Assembly (NCBI RefSeq): GCF_004358025.1
Contig: NZ_SMTL01000003.1
Coordinates: 434,001-498,000, forward strand
Direction: 5' to 3'
DNA length: 64,000 nt
DNA from: Rhizobium deserti
Lineage (GTDB): Bacteria > Pseudomonadota > Alphaproteobacteria > Rhizobiales > Rhizobiaceae
Shown in pieces: positions 8,707-17,221 of this stretch. A program made the position numbers and the translations under genes. Under the pieces are notes generated by a model. That model worked only from the letters and a program-made list of their open reading frames with translations, had not been told where the DNA came from and searched no databases. Position 1 is the first letter of the stretch, and each line of letters starts with the position of its first letter.

Positions 8707-9809
8707 TGCGCCACCTTATCGTCGCCGGGGTGATCGCGCTTCTGCCAAGCACGGTGTTTGCGCAGGAGGCCGCGCCCGCTCCTTCCGTCGATCTTCCGCA
8801 AGCGGCGGTCACGAAGGTGATGGCGGCGGCGGTCGACGGCTTCATTCGCCCCGGCTATGATGCCTTCCAGCAGTCGGCCGAACGGATGACCGGCGCCATG
8901 AACGCGCTCTGCAAGGCTCCGTCGAAAGACGGCTACGAGGCGGCGCGGACAGCGTTTTGGGATCTCGCCACAAGCTGGGCCCGCATCGAGATCGTCCGGG
9001 TCGGGCCGATCATCGAGCAGAACCGCTTCGAGCGCATCCTCTTTTATCCCGACCGCAAGAGCACCGGCCTGAAACAGGTTCAGGGCGCCCTCGTCAAGGC
9101 AGATGAAAGCGTTACGGACGCCTCAACGCTCGGCACTAAAAGCGTCGCCATGCAGGGGCTGGGAGCACTGGAATATGTGCTTGCCGGCACCGGCTCCGAC
9201 GAACTGCTGAACGAAGCAGGCGGCTTCCGATGCCGTTATGGCGCAGCGATTGCCGGCAATGTCGCCAATGTTGCCAGGGACGTCGCCGCCATCTGGGATG
9301 CGCCGGACGGCATCCAGAAGACCTGGGAGCAGCCGGGCTCCGACAATCTAGCGTTCCGAACCGGTGGCGAGGCGATCACGGCACTGCTCGGCATCCTTGT
9401 GCATGGTGCCGAAGCGGTGCGCGACCAGCGCATCGAGAGCTTCTACAAGGGTCCGGACAAGGCGAAGTTTCCCAAGCAGGCGCTGTTCTGGCGCTCGCAG
9501 AACACCTGGCCGAGCGTCAAGGCGAACCTCGAAGGCCTGTCGGCGCTGCTGGAAACATCCGGCATGGTCGAACTGCTGCAGGAAAATGACCGTCCTGTTG
9601 TTGCGGCCACCCATGCCAAGCTCAAGTCGATGATCGAGCTTTCCGCGAGGATCACGCCCGATCTCGAAAAGGCGGTCGAGGATACGGGCGAGCGCAAGAA
9701 GCTCGATACGCTGCTGGCTGACGGCAAGGATGTCATCGCCAAGCTGAACGACGGTTATGGCGGCGCCATCGGCCTGAGTTCCGGCTTTTCCTTTGCCGAC
9801 GGCGACTGA
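8706..9809 (+). CDS. Second imelysin family protein
   Basis: A 367-residue exported imelysin-domain protein with a signal peptide MRHLIVAGVIALLPSTVFAQ. The ATG at 8706 overlaps the preceding stop in a TGATG junction. The position equivalent to the GxHxxE motif reads GLGALE, so the histidine is replaced by glycine. This suggests a changed or absent metal site compared with the first imelysin of the operon. Otherwise the helical repeat pattern (AARTAFWDLATSWARIEIVRVGPI) is family-like. It may be a partner or scaffold for the first copy rather than a duplicate of its function. Confidence 0.88.
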   Translation: MRHLIVAGVIALLPSTVFAQEAAPAPSVDLPQAAVTKVMAAAVDGFIRPGYDAFQQSAERMTGAMNALCKAPSKDGYEAARTAFWDLATSWARIEIVRVGPIIEQNRFERILFYPDRKSTGLKQVQGALVKADESVTDASTLGTKSVAMQGLGALEYVLAGTGSDELLNEAGGFRCRYGAAIAGNVANVARDVAAIWDAPDGIQKTWEQPGSDNLAFRTGGEAITALLGILVHGAEAVRDQRIESFYKGPDKAKFPKQALFWRSQNTWPSVKANLEGLSALLETSGMVELLQENDRPVVAATHAKLKSMIELSARITPDLEKAVEDTGERKKLDTLLADGKDVIAKLNDGYGGAIGLSSGFSFADGD

Positions 9810-9827
9810 GCCCATGGTGCTTGCCCG

Positions 9828-10913
9828 ATGACATGGCGCGGCGAAACCATCGACCGGCGCGGCTTCCTGAAAGCTGCCGGGATCGCGTTCACTGCCGCGC
9901 TCTCGCCGCACGCGCTGATGGCCCTGGAAAGGGCCCAAGCCGTTTATGCCTCCGGCTACCGGGCCCCCGACGGTTCCTTCGGCATTGCCACCGTGTCCGA
10001 GCGTGGGGAGATCATCGACCGCTCTCCTTTGCCGGCCCGGTCCCATGGCATGGCTTTTAGCGCCGCCACCGGCCGTCTCGCCGCCTTTGCCCGACGCCCG
10101 GGCACCTTCGCAATGATCTTCGATCCTCGCCTCAAGGCGGAGCCGGTCATGATCACCTCGCCCGAGGGGCGCCACTTCTACGGGCACGGGCATTTTTCGC
10201 CGGACGGCCGGCTGCTCTATGCCAGCGAAAACGATTTCGACGGCAATCGCGGCATGATCGGCATCTATGACGCCGGCGACGGGTTCAGGCGCATCGGCGA
10301 GTTCGACGCGCATGGTATCGGCACCCACGACATGACGGTTTCCGAGGACGGCAAGCTCCTGGTGATCGCCAATGGCGGCATTGAGACGCATCCGGATTTC
10401 GGCCGCACCAAGCTCAATCTCGACCGCATGGAGCCGTCGCTGGTGCTGCTTGATGCGAAGACCGGGGCGCTGATCCAGCGGCATGGGCTCCCCTCCTCGC
10501 TCAACCAGTTGTCCACGCGCCATGTCGACATCGGCAACAATGGCCGCGTCTGGTTTGCCTGCCAGTGGGAAGGCGCGCGCAATGCCCGGCCGCCGCTGGC
10601 CGGCTGGTTTGCAAAGGACGAAGACTTGTCCTTCGTTTCGCTGTCGGAGGAGACCACGGCGCTGCTCGGCAATTATGTTGGTGCCATCGCGGTCAACCGC
10701 CGCGACGGCCTGGTGGGGCTCACCTCGCCGGTCAGTGGCGCGGTCGTTACGCTCGACGCCAGGACCGGCACCGTGCTGCGGCAGGAGACGATCCGTGATG
10801 CCGCAGGCGTTGCCCCCGCTCCTGGCGGCATTGCCGTCTCCTCCTATGACGGGACGTTCAACGAAACCCGCAGCCTCGTGGCCTGGGACCAGCACATCGT
10901 CCGGATTGGCTGA
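9828..10913 (+). CDS. DUF1513 family protein, Tat-exported beta-propeller-like
   Basis: A 361-residue protein of DUF1513. The N-terminus carries a twin-arginine signal, DRRGFLKAAG, followed by a hydrophobic stretch, so it is probably folded in the cytoplasm, perhaps with a cofactor, before export. The body has repeated short strands with HGMAFS, GHGHFSPDGRLLYASEND and GTHDMTVSEDGKLLVIANGG, which suggest a seven-bladed propeller. It is 18 bases downstream of the second imelysin and closes the operon. The biochemical role is unknown; co-occurrence with imelysin and DHOR genes suggests a part in the same iron-related process. Confidence 0.87.
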   Translation: MTWRGETIDRRGFLKAAGIAFTAALSPHALMALERAQAVYASGYRAPDGSFGIATVSERGEIIDRSPLPARSHGMAFSAATGRLAAFARRPGTFAMIFDPRLKAEPVMITSPEGRHFYGHGHFSPDGRLLYASENDFDGNRGMIGIYDAGDGFRRIGEFDAHGIGTHDMTVSEDGKLLVIANGGIETHPDFGRTKLNLDRMEPSLVLLDAKTGALIQRHGLPSSLNQLSTRHVDIGNNGRVWFACQWEGARNARPPLAGWFAKDEDLSFVSLSEETTALLGNYVGAIAVNRRDGLVGLTSPVSGAVVTLDARTGTVLRQETIRDAAGVAPAPGGIAVSSYDGTFNETRSLVAWDQHIVRIG

Positions 10914-10950
10914 TCTGGCCGGCTGTCGCTACCGCCCTATCTGCCGCAGC

Positions 10951-11403
10951 ATGAACAGAACCATTACACACATCGTCTTCATGATCGCCGTCGTCGCGCT
11001 CGGCTCTCTGGTCGGCCTCCTCAATATTCCCGGCGAATGGTATCAGTCGCTGCAAAAGCCTTTCTTCAATCCGCCCAACTGGCTGTTCGGCCCGGCCTGG
11101 ACCACGCTCTACATCTTGATCGGTATTGCCGGCGCGCGGACATGGCTTGACGGCCGTTATTCAATCCGCATGAAGATCTGGTTCGTGCAGATGGGCTTGA
11201 ACTTCCTGTGGTCGCCCGCCTTCTTCGGCCTGCAGAGCCCGCTTCTCGGCCTGGTCGTCATCCTGCCCTTGCTGATCGCCATTCTCGCTTTCATCCGCAT
11301 GAGCTGGCCGGTCGATCGCATCGCCGCGTGGCTGTTCGTGCCCTACGCGCTGTGGGTGGCTTTCGCGACGCTGCTGAACCTGTCGATCGTTGTCCTGAAC
11401 TAG
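10951..11403 (+). CDS. tspO: TspO/MBR family tryptophan-rich sensory protein
   Basis: A 150-residue protein with five predicted membrane helices. The conserved TspO segments KPFFNPPNWLFGPAWTTLYI and FVQMGLNFLWSPAFFGLQSP are present. Bacterial TspO proteins bind or degrade porphyrins and can modulate stress and tetrapyrrole-linked gene expression. The ATG at 10951 is the natural start; the open frame upstream runs through the DUF1513 gene in another register. It lies 37 bases after the iron operon and could be read through from it, which would be sensible for a tetrapyrrole-binding protein, but a separate promoter is possible. Confidence 0.93.
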   Translation: MNRTITHIVFMIAVVALGSLVGLLNIPGEWYQSLQKPFFNPPNWLFGPAWTTLYILIGIAGARTWLDGRYSIRMKIWFVQMGLNFLWSPAFFGLQSPLLGLVVILPLLIAILAFIRMSWPVDRIAAWLFVPYALWVAFATLLNLSIVVLN

Positions 11404-11468
11404 CCATCGCCACGGCTTGCGGCGCCCTGTGGTCCATGTCACCTTCCCTGTCAAAACAGGGGAGCATG

Positions 11469-11918
11469 ATGGACATAACCGATACAGGCGATTTCCAGGC
11501 GCGCGTCAGACAGAGTTTCGAGCGCCAGGGCGCCATGGGGCTGCTGTGTGCCGAGCTCGTGCGGGTGGAGCCGGCGACGGTGGAGATTGAACTTCCCTTC
11601 GATCCCAAGCTGACGCAGCAGCATGGCTTCCTGCATGCGGGCGTCATTTCCGCCGCGCTTGAAACAGCCTGCACCTATGCCGCCTATACGACCATCGCGC
11701 CCGACGTTTCGGTGCTGACCATCGAATTCAAGGTCAACCTGATGTCGCCCGGACGCGGCGAGCGTTTCCTGTTTCGCGGAGAGATCACCAAGCCGGGCTC
11801 GACGATCATCGTTGCCGACGGGCGCGGCTATGCGATCGGAGATGGCCCGGCAAAGCTGATTGCCTCGATGACCAGCACGATGATGATCATTCGCGGCAGG
11901 CAGGACGTGGTCGGATGA
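11469..11918 (+). CDS. PaaI-family hotdog thioesterase
   Basis: A 149-residue single hotdog-fold protein. The signature QQHGFLHAGVISAALETACTYAA and VLTIEFKVNLMSPGRG match PaaI-type acyl-CoA thioesterases. Two ATG codons lie in tandem (11466 and 11469); the second has better spacing from the upstream AGGGGAG. The stop overlaps the nucleosidase start in an ATGA junction, so the two proteins are co-translated. The acyl-CoA substrate is not predictable. Confidence 0.87.
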   Translation: MDITDTGDFQARVRQSFERQGAMGLLCAELVRVEPATVEIELPFDPKLTQQHGFLHAGVISAALETACTYAAYTTIAPDVSVLTIEFKVNLMSPGRGERFLFRGEITKPGSTIIVADGRGYAIGDGPAKLIASMTSTMMIIRGRQDVVG

Positions 11919-12553
11919 ACTTCACCCTCAAGCAGGCCAACGGCACGTCCATTCTTTTCGTCATGGCGGTGGATGCGGAATACGGTCCGGCGCTGAAGGC
12001 GCGCATTGAGCCGCTGATGACCGGCGTCGGCCCCGTCGAAGCGGCCGTCGTGCTCAGCCATACGCTTACCAAGCTGCAGATCGAAGGCACCCGCCCGGGC
12101 CTCGTCATTTCGCTTGGATCGGCCGGTTCGCGCACGCTCGAGCAGACGGAAGTCTACCAGGTCTCCTCCGTCGCCTATCGGGACATGGATGCCTCGCCGC
12201 TCGGTTTCGAGAAGGGCCGCACGCCGTTTCTCGATAACCCGGCCGTCATGCCCCTGCCGCACCGCATCCCGGGCGTTCCCGAAGCCTCGCTGTCAACCGG
12301 CGGCAACATTGTTTCAGGCGCTGCCTATGACGTTCTTGCCGCAGACATGGTCGACATGGAGACCTTTGCGGTCATGCGCTGCTGCCAGCTGTTCGGCCTG
12401 CCGCTGATCGGCTTGCGCGGCATTTCCGACGGAAAGGAAGAGCTGAAGCATGTCGGCAATTGGACGGAATATCTGCATGTCATCGACGTCAAGCTGGCAG
12501 CGGCCGTTGACCGGCTGACGGAGGCACTGGAAAGCGGAGATTTGGCGCTCTGA
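11915..12553 (+). CDS. 5'-methylthioadenosine/S-adenosylhomocysteine nucleosidase-like protein
   Basis: A 212-residue member of the PNP/UDP phosphorylase-type nucleosidases. Visible landmarks are FVMAVDAEYGPALKARI at the N-terminus, LVISLGSAGS in the nucleotide pocket, VDMETFAVMR (the glutamate that contacts ribose) and GLRGISDGKEE, whose aspartate is the family acid. These enzymes split MTA and SAH to recycle methionine and quorum-signal by-products. It is a little shorter than E. coli MtnN. It is coupled to the thioesterase upstream and is followed by guaA after 40 bases, so it may share a purine-salvage context. Confidence 0.87.
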   Translation: MNFTLKQANGTSILFVMAVDAEYGPALKARIEPLMTGVGPVEAAVVLSHTLTKLQIEGTRPGLVISLGSAGSRTLEQTEVYQVSSVAYRDMDASPLGFEKGRTPFLDNPAVMPLPHRIPGVPEASLSTGGNIVSGAAYDVLAADMVDMETFAVMRCCQLFGLPLIGLRGISDGKEELKHVGNWTEYLHVIDVKLAAAVDRLTEALESGDLAL

Positions 12554-12593
12554 CGCAGTTGCACAAAAGCCAAGTTTTCTTTAAAGGCTCGCC

Positions 12594-14183
12594 ATGACCC
12601 AGACAACGCCCTCGGTACCTCATCCCGACAGCATTCTCATCATCGATTTCGGCAGCCAGGTGACGCAGCTGATCGCCCGGCGCGTTCGCGAAGCCGGCGT
12701 CTACTGCGAGATCCATCCTTTTCAGAACGCCGCAGCCGCATTCGAGAAACTGCAGCCGAAGGGCGTCATCTTCTCCGGCGGCCCCGCCTCTGTCACGACC
12801 GAAGGCAGCCCGCGTGCGCCGCAGGCCGTTTTCGACAGCGGCGTTCCCATTCTCGGCATATGCTACGGCCAGCAGACGCTGGCAACCCAGCTCGGCGGCG
12901 TCGTCGAGGGCGACCATGCCGCCGAATTTGGCCGCGCCGATGTCGAGATCAAGGCGCCTAGCCCCCTGTTCGAGGGCTTCTGGGAAGTCGGCGGACGCTA
13001 TCCGGTTTGGATGAGCCATGGCGACCGCGTCACGCAGTTGCCGGAGGGATTTGAAGTCGTCGGCACGTCCGAAAATGCCCCCTTCGCCATCGCGGTGAAT
13101 GAGGAGCGGCGTTACTACACGACCATGTTCCATCCGGAAGTGATGCACACGCCGGACGGCGCCAAGCTGCTTTCCAACTTCGTGCACCGGATCGTCGGCC
13201 TGAAGTCCGACTGGACCATGGCTGCCTACCGCGCCGAAATGATCCGCAAGATCCGCGAACAGGTGGGCGACAAGCGCGTCATCTGCGGCCTTTCCGGCGG
13301 CGTGGATTCATCCGTTGCGGCCGTTCTCATTCATGAAGCGATCGGCGATCAGTTGACCTGCATCTATGTCGATCACGGCCTGATGCGCCAGGGCGAGACC
13401 GAGCAGGTCGTCGGCATGTTCCGCGACGCCTACAACATCCCTCTCGTGCACGTGGACGCGTCCGACCTCTTCCTCACCGAACTTGCCGGCGTTTCCGACC
13501 CGGAGGTCAAGCGCAAGACGATTGGCCGCCTGTTCATCGAGGTCTTCGATGCGGAAGCGTCGAAGATCGCCGAAGACGGCAAGGGAGCGCCAGCCTTCCT
13601 CGCCCAGGGCACGCTTTATCCGGACGTTATCGAAAGCGTCTCCTTCTCCGGCGGCCCTTCCGTCACCATCAAGAGCCACCACAATGTCGGCGGCCTGCCA
13701 GAACGCATGAACATGCAGCTCGTCGAGCCGCTGCGCGAGCTGTTCAAGGACGAAGTGCGCGCGCTTGGCCGCGAACTCGGGCTGCCGGAAAGCTTCATCG
13801 GCCGCCATCCCTTCCCGGGCCCCGGCTTGGCGATCCGCTGCCCCGGTGTCGTCACCCGCGAAAAGCTCGACATCCTGCGCAAGGCGGATGCCATTTATCT
13901 CGAGGAGATCCGTAAGGCCGGCCTCTACGACACGATCTGGCAGGCCTTTGCCGTGCTCCTGCCGGTGCAGACCGTCGGCGTCATGGGCGATTACCGCACC
14001 TATGATTTCGTCTGCGCCCTGCGGGCCGTGACCTCGGTCGACGGCATGACCGCCGATTTCTACCCCTATGACATGAATTTCCTCGGCCGCACCGCTACCC
14101 GCATCATCAACGAAGTGCGCGGCATCAACCGCGTCGTCTACGACGTCACGTCGAAGCCGCCCGGCACGATCGAGTGGGAATAA
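12594..14183 (+). CDS. guaA: GMP synthase (glutamine-hydrolysing)
   Basis: A 529-residue two-domain enzyme that converts XMP to GMP with glutamine and ATP. The N-terminal class I amidotransferase has the catalytic cysteine in [12 protein letters not shown] and the His-Glu pair in FHPEVMHT. The ATP pyrophosphatase domain has the P-loop [12 protein letters not shown]. The C-terminal dimerisation domain ends in the canonical PPGTIEWE. Length and motifs are complete. It acts in the cytoplasm in the last step of guanine nucleotide synthesis. Confidence 0.98.
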   Translation: MTQTTPSVPHPDSILIIDFGSQVTQLIARRVREAGVYCEIHPFQNAAAAFEKLQPKGVIFSGGPASVTTEGSPRAPQAVFDSGVPILGICYGQQTLATQLGGVVEGDHAAEFGRADVEIKAPSPLFEGFWEVGGRYPVWMSHGDRVTQLPEGFEVVGTSENAPFAIAVNEERRYYTTMFHPEVMHTPDGAKLLSNFVHRIVGLKSDWTMAAYRAEMIRKIREQVGDKRVICGLSGGVDSSVAAVLIHEAIGDQLTCIYVDHGLMRQGETEQVVGMFRDAYNIPLVHVDASDLFLTELAGVSDPEVKRKTIGRLFIEVFDAEASKIAEDGKGAPAFLAQGTLYPDVIESVSFSGGPSVTIKSHHNVGGLPERMNMQLVEPLRELFKDEVRALGRELGLPESFIGRHPFPGPGLAIRCPGVVTREKLDILRKADAIYLEEIRKAGLYDTIWQAFAVLLPVQTVGVMGDYRTYDFVCALRAVTSVDGMTADFYPYDMNFLGRTATRIINEVRGINRVVYDVTSKPPGTIEWE

Positions 14184-14209
14184 CGGGCTGAATGCCGGCA
14201 GGAGAACCA

Positions 14210-14515
14210 ATGCATCTGGTCCAGATCCTGCTGCCGGTCTCCGACAAGTCGGGTAAAGCCTTTCCGCCCGAACACTATGCCGCTATCCGCGATCAACTGA
14301 CCCACCTGTTTGGCGGCATGACCTTCCACCGCACGGCGCCTGCCGAGGGCCTGTGGATCAGCGAAGGCGAGGTTGCCCGTGACACGATCGTTACCGCTGA
14401 GGTCATGATCGAAGAGCTCGACCGCGCATGGTGGGCCGGCTACCGAGCGGAACTCGAAAGCCTGTTCCGCCAGGACGAAATCGTTATCCGCGCATGGCCG
14501 ATCAGCCGGCTCTGA
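14210..14515 (+). CDS. Conserved hypothetical protein
   Basis: A 101-residue protein that I do not recognise beyond rhizobial hypotheticals. It starts at an ATG five bases after AGGAG (14200-14204). It is mixed alpha/beta with no signal peptide or membrane helix; it contains WISEGEVARDTIVTAEVMIEE and an arginine-rich C-terminal helix-strand. It lies 26 bases after guaA on the same strand and is convergent with ogt. No function is proposed. Confidence 0.75.
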   Translation: MHLVQILLPVSDKSGKAFPPEHYAAIRDQLTHLFGGMTFHRTAPAEGLWISEGEVARDTIVTAEVMIEELDRAWWAGYRAELESLFRQDEIVIRAWPISRL

Positions 14516-14524
14516 GCATGATCC

Positions 14525-15100
14525 TCAAAAGGCGAGCGATTGCTGCGCCGGATCGCCGGGTGCCAGCCGGACGCCTTCGAGCTCCAGCATTCGCAGCTTC
14601 GATGTCGAGCCGCCGGGCGCCGAAAACCCGCCGAGCTTGCCGCCGGCTGCCAGCACTCGATGACAGGGAATGATTAGCGCCACCGGGTTCCCGGCCATTG
14701 CCTGGCCGATGTGGCGGGCGGCCGCGGGTCCGGCTCCAAGCTCCCTCGCTAGGGCTCCATAGGTCGTCGTCTTGCCCCAGCCAACGCCGCGGGTGGCTGC
14801 ATAAATGCTCTTCAGGAAATCGCTCTGGCCGCTGAGGTCGAGCTTGATGGCTGAAAAGTCCACTGTCTCTCCGGCAAAATAGCGTTTCACTGCCGCGATC
14901 GCCTCCGCCACATGCACAGGCGGGCTGCCCGGCTCGGCCTGCGGCAGGCGGCGAAGCAGCAGACGTTCGGTTTCAACCGCATCAGAGGTCGGCAGCTGGA
15001 AACGGGCAATGCCATCGCCGGTCCAGGCCATGCCGCAAAAGCCGGATGCCGTTTGAAAGAGCTGATAAACATGCGCCGCCACCGGAAAATCCTCCATCAT
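14525..15100 (-). CDS. ogt: Methylated-DNA-[protein]-cysteine S-methyltransferase
   Basis: A 191-residue DNA repair protein that transfers alkyl groups from O6-alkylguanine to its own cysteine. The active-site motif is IPCHRVLAAGGKLGGFS, with the acceptor cysteine in PCHR. The helix-turn-helix recognition segment GKTTTYGALARELGAGPAAARHIGQAMAGNP is complete. It is divergent from the 2'-5' RNA ligase-like gene, so the 87 bases between them hold both promoters. No Ada-type regulatory domain is present. Confidence 0.94.
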   Translation of the reverse strand: MMEDFPVAAHVYQLFQTASGFCGMAWTGDGIARFQLPTSDAVETERLLLRRLPQAEPGSPPVHVAEAIAAVKRYFAGETVDFSAIKLDLSGQSDFLKSIYAATRGVGWGKTTTYGALARELGAGPAAARHIGQAMAGNPVALIIPCHRVLAAGGKLGGFSAPGGSTSKLRMLELEGVRLAPGDPAQQSLAF

Positions 15101-15187
15101 CTGGTCGCAGCATCGTCCTTGCTCACCGGCAATTCAACCCGTTTCTCGACCGCCTGTCTCTATTCAGAGAATAGACGTGTTCATTAT

Positions 15188-15922
15188 ATGTTCTTTACAG
15201 CACGGCGGCACGGGAGTATTCTTCAGACGATTCAAGTGGCGGGGTTTCAGGTGGGCAGCAGGCGGCAGATGCAGGCAAATCGTGGCCAGCTTTTGCTATC
15301 CGGCAGCGATGATTGGCCGGCGCAGCGCGGCGGTTCCAGCCGCTCGGCAAGTACCTTGATGTTCGTGTTGAGGCCGCCAAAGGACTTGAGGCTGCGCATG
15401 CATCAGGAAGCGGAGCGTCATGGGCAAGATCAGGCGGCAGGATCGGCCTGTCCGGCGCATCTCCTCCACCTGTCGCTGCTAAGTCTCGGCCGGTTCGATG
15501 CGCCACCCAAGGCGATTATTGCACGGGCAAAGGCGGCGGCCGCCAGTATTGAGGCCAGGCCTATTCCCATCACGCTCGACAGCAGCGGTTTTTTGGGTGG
15601 CAAACGGCAGTTGGCGCTTTACCCGGCCAAGGGCAATCAGCGGATCGTTCAGTTCGGAGAAATTCTCGGCCGCAGCCTGCGCCATCACAATCTGCCGGGC
15701 CTGGTCGAGAAACAGCCGACGCCGCATGTCACGGTCATCCATGACAGCGGCACGGGCGATCCGATGAGCATCGAGCGGAATTATGCCTGGATCGCCGGAG
15801 AATTCACTCTCGTCTTCAGCCATCACGAGGAGGCGCGGCAAGAGGAAATCGGGCGTTGGAGCCTTGATCCCAAGGCGCCGCCTTATGCAGCGCCAGCAGA
15901 ACAGTTGAGGATGGCGGTTTAG
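15188..15922 (+). CDS. 2'-5' RNA ligase (2H phosphoesterase) family protein
   Basis: A protein of up to 244 residues from the 2H phosphoesterase superfamily. Both HxT/Sx motifs are present, HLSLL and HVTVI, about 110 residues apart, which form the two catalytic histidines. Members open or form 2'-5' phosphodiester bonds in RNA or act on cyclic phosphates. The first 50 or so residues are low in conservation and the start is uncertain: ATG at 15188 has no clear ribosome-binding site, and an ATG at 15272 gives a more usual 216 residues. Confidence 0.8.
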   Translation: MFFTARRHGSILQTIQVAGFQVGSRRQMQANRGQLLLSGSDDWPAQRGGSSRSASTLMFVLRPPKDLRLRMHQEAERHGQDQAAGSACPAHLLHLSLLSLGRFDAPPKAIIARAKAAAASIEARPIPITLDSSGFLGGKRQLALYPAKGNQRIVQFGEILGRSLRHHNLPGLVEKQPTPHVTVIHDSGTGDPMSIERNYAWIAGEFTLVFSHHEEARQEEIGRWSLDPKAPPYAAPAEQLRMAV

Positions 15923-16018
15923 CGCTTGACGACTCTATCGGCCGAGAAGCGGGTAGACGTTTGCAACCATAGGCGCCAGAGGTGACGGAGGTCACCTCTC
16001 CTCTGGTTTGAGCCGGTA

Positions 16019-16183
16019 TCAGCCGAGCCGGTCGAAGGACTGCGGGTCGATGCCGAGAGCACGCAGATCGGTGTTCTTCGGGCGGCGACCGCCTTCAACA
16101 GCTGCCGAAACCGAGATCGCGGCGCCAAAAACGGCCAGAGCACGGCTGAAGCGGCTACGGCGGGTGTTGTTTTGTACGGACAT
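16019..16183 (-). CDS. Small conserved hypothetical protein (54 aa)
   Basis: A 54-residue protein starting MSVQNNTRRSRFSRALAVFG. It has a basic N-terminus, a short hydrophobic stretch AVFGAAISVSAAVEGG and a polar tail PKNTDLRALGIDPQSFDRLG. The start follows AAGGAGAG at good spacing, which favours this ATG over the longer open frame. The tail resembles the short C-terminus of DUF1127-type small proteins, but I would not assign it. It is alone between two plus-strand genes. Confidence 0.65.
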   Translation of the reverse strand: MSVQNNTRRSRFSRALAVFGAAISVSAAVEGGRRPKNTDLRALGIDPQSFDRLG

Positions 16184-16368
16184 GTCATCTCTCCTTTTCG
16201 TCTTGCTAAAATATGAGGCTGGACAGCCGTTTTCGCAATGCACAAGGAAACAGGGGAGGCATGCAACCATGACATGCCGGCGACCTTCCCCGCGTTGAGC
16301 TTTCGCAGGGTGCTTGCGGAGCGCCGGCTGCCCTTGGTATCCATGCCCTCAAAGCACGAGAGACAAGC

Positions 16369-16716
16369 ATGACAATCACCATCTACGGCATCAAGAACTG
16401 CGACACGATGAAAAAGGCCCGCGCCTGGCTGGACAATAAGGGCCTCGCCTACAGTTTCCACGACTACAAGGCAGACGGCATCGACCCCAGCCATCTGGAG
16501 CGTTGGACGGCGCTTGCCGGATGGGAGACTGTGCTCAACCGCGCCGGCACGACGTTCAAGAAGCTGGACGAGGCGGACAAGCAGGATCTCGACCAGAAAA
16601 AGGCGATCGCCCTGATGCTGGCCCAGCCCTCGATGATCAAGCGGCCGGTGCTGGAGATCGACGAAAAGCTGCTTGTCGGCTTCCAGCCGGACGTTTACGC
16701 GCAGACCTTTTCCTGA
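16369..16716 (+). CDS. ArsC family reductase (YffB/Spx-like)
   Basis: A 115-residue thioredoxin-fold protein beginning MTITIYGIKNCDTMKKARAW. The single active-site cysteine sits in NCDTMKKA, and KRPVLEID occupies the usual substrate-loop position. It belongs to the YffB branch of the ArsC/Spx family, whose substrate is uncertain; the arsenate-specific residues cannot be confirmed. It is followed after 22 bases by the YbaK-like gene and then by an MBL hydrolase, so three small enzymes probably form an operon. Confidence 0.9.
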   Translation: MTITIYGIKNCDTMKKARAWLDNKGLAYSFHDYKADGIDPSHLERWTALAGWETVLNRAGTTFKKLDEADKQDLDQKKAIALMLAQPSMIKRPVLEIDEKLLVGFQPDVYAQTFS

Positions 16717-16738
16717 ACCGAAGCGCGGGACGAACACA

Positions 16739-17212
16739 ATGTCGAAGACCACACGAGCGACCCAGGCGCTGCAGAAGGCCGCCGTGAGCTTTACCACCGT
16801 CACCTATGACTATGATCCCAATGCCGACCGGATCGGATTGCAGGCGGCAGAGGCGATCGGAGAAGAGCCGCGACGCGTGCTGAAAACATTGATGGCGGAA
16901 GTTGACGGCAAGCCCGTCTGCGTCGTGGTGCCGTCGGACCGGGAAGTCTCGATGAAAAAACTCGCTGCGGCCTTTGGCGGCAAGACGGCCAGCATGATGA
17001 AGCCTGCCGATGCGGAAAGGGCGACCGGCTACCATGTCGGCGGCATCAGCCCCTTCGGCCAGAAAAAGCAGGTGCCGACGGCGATCGAGATCCTGGCGCT
17101 CGACGAGCCGCATGTCTTCATCAATGGCGGGCAGCGCGGCCTGCAGATGAAGCTCGACCCCAAGGCCGCCCGCGATGCGCTGGAAGCCGTCGCTGCACCG
17201 CTTATTGCCTGA
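16739..17212 (+). CDS. YbaK/ProX-type aminoacyl-tRNA deacylase (Cys-tRNA(Pro))
   Basis: A 157-residue deacylase that removes cysteine or similar residues from mischarged tRNA(Pro). The features TLMAEVDGKPVCVVVPSDREVSMKKLAAAFGGK and YHVGGISPFGQKKQVPTAIE match YbaK, including the conserved lysine of the catalytic region. The start at 16739 gives the family length. It lies between the ArsC-like and MBL genes with short gaps (22 and 9 bases), which indicates one transcript. Confidence 0.92.
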   Translation: MSKTTRATQALQKAAVSFTTVTYDYDPNADRIGLQAAEAIGEEPRRVLKTLMAEVDGKPVCVVVPSDREVSMKKLAAAFGGKTASMMKPADAERATGYHVGGISPFGQKKQVPTAIEILALDEPHVFINGGQRGLQMKLDPKAARDALEAVAAPLIA

Positions 17213-17221
17213 AGGACGCCC

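Noticed and set aside
15919..16803. 294-codon minus-strand open frame
   Set aside because: It runs through the small 54-aa gene region and antisense to the ArsC-like and YbaK-like genes, which are clearly real.
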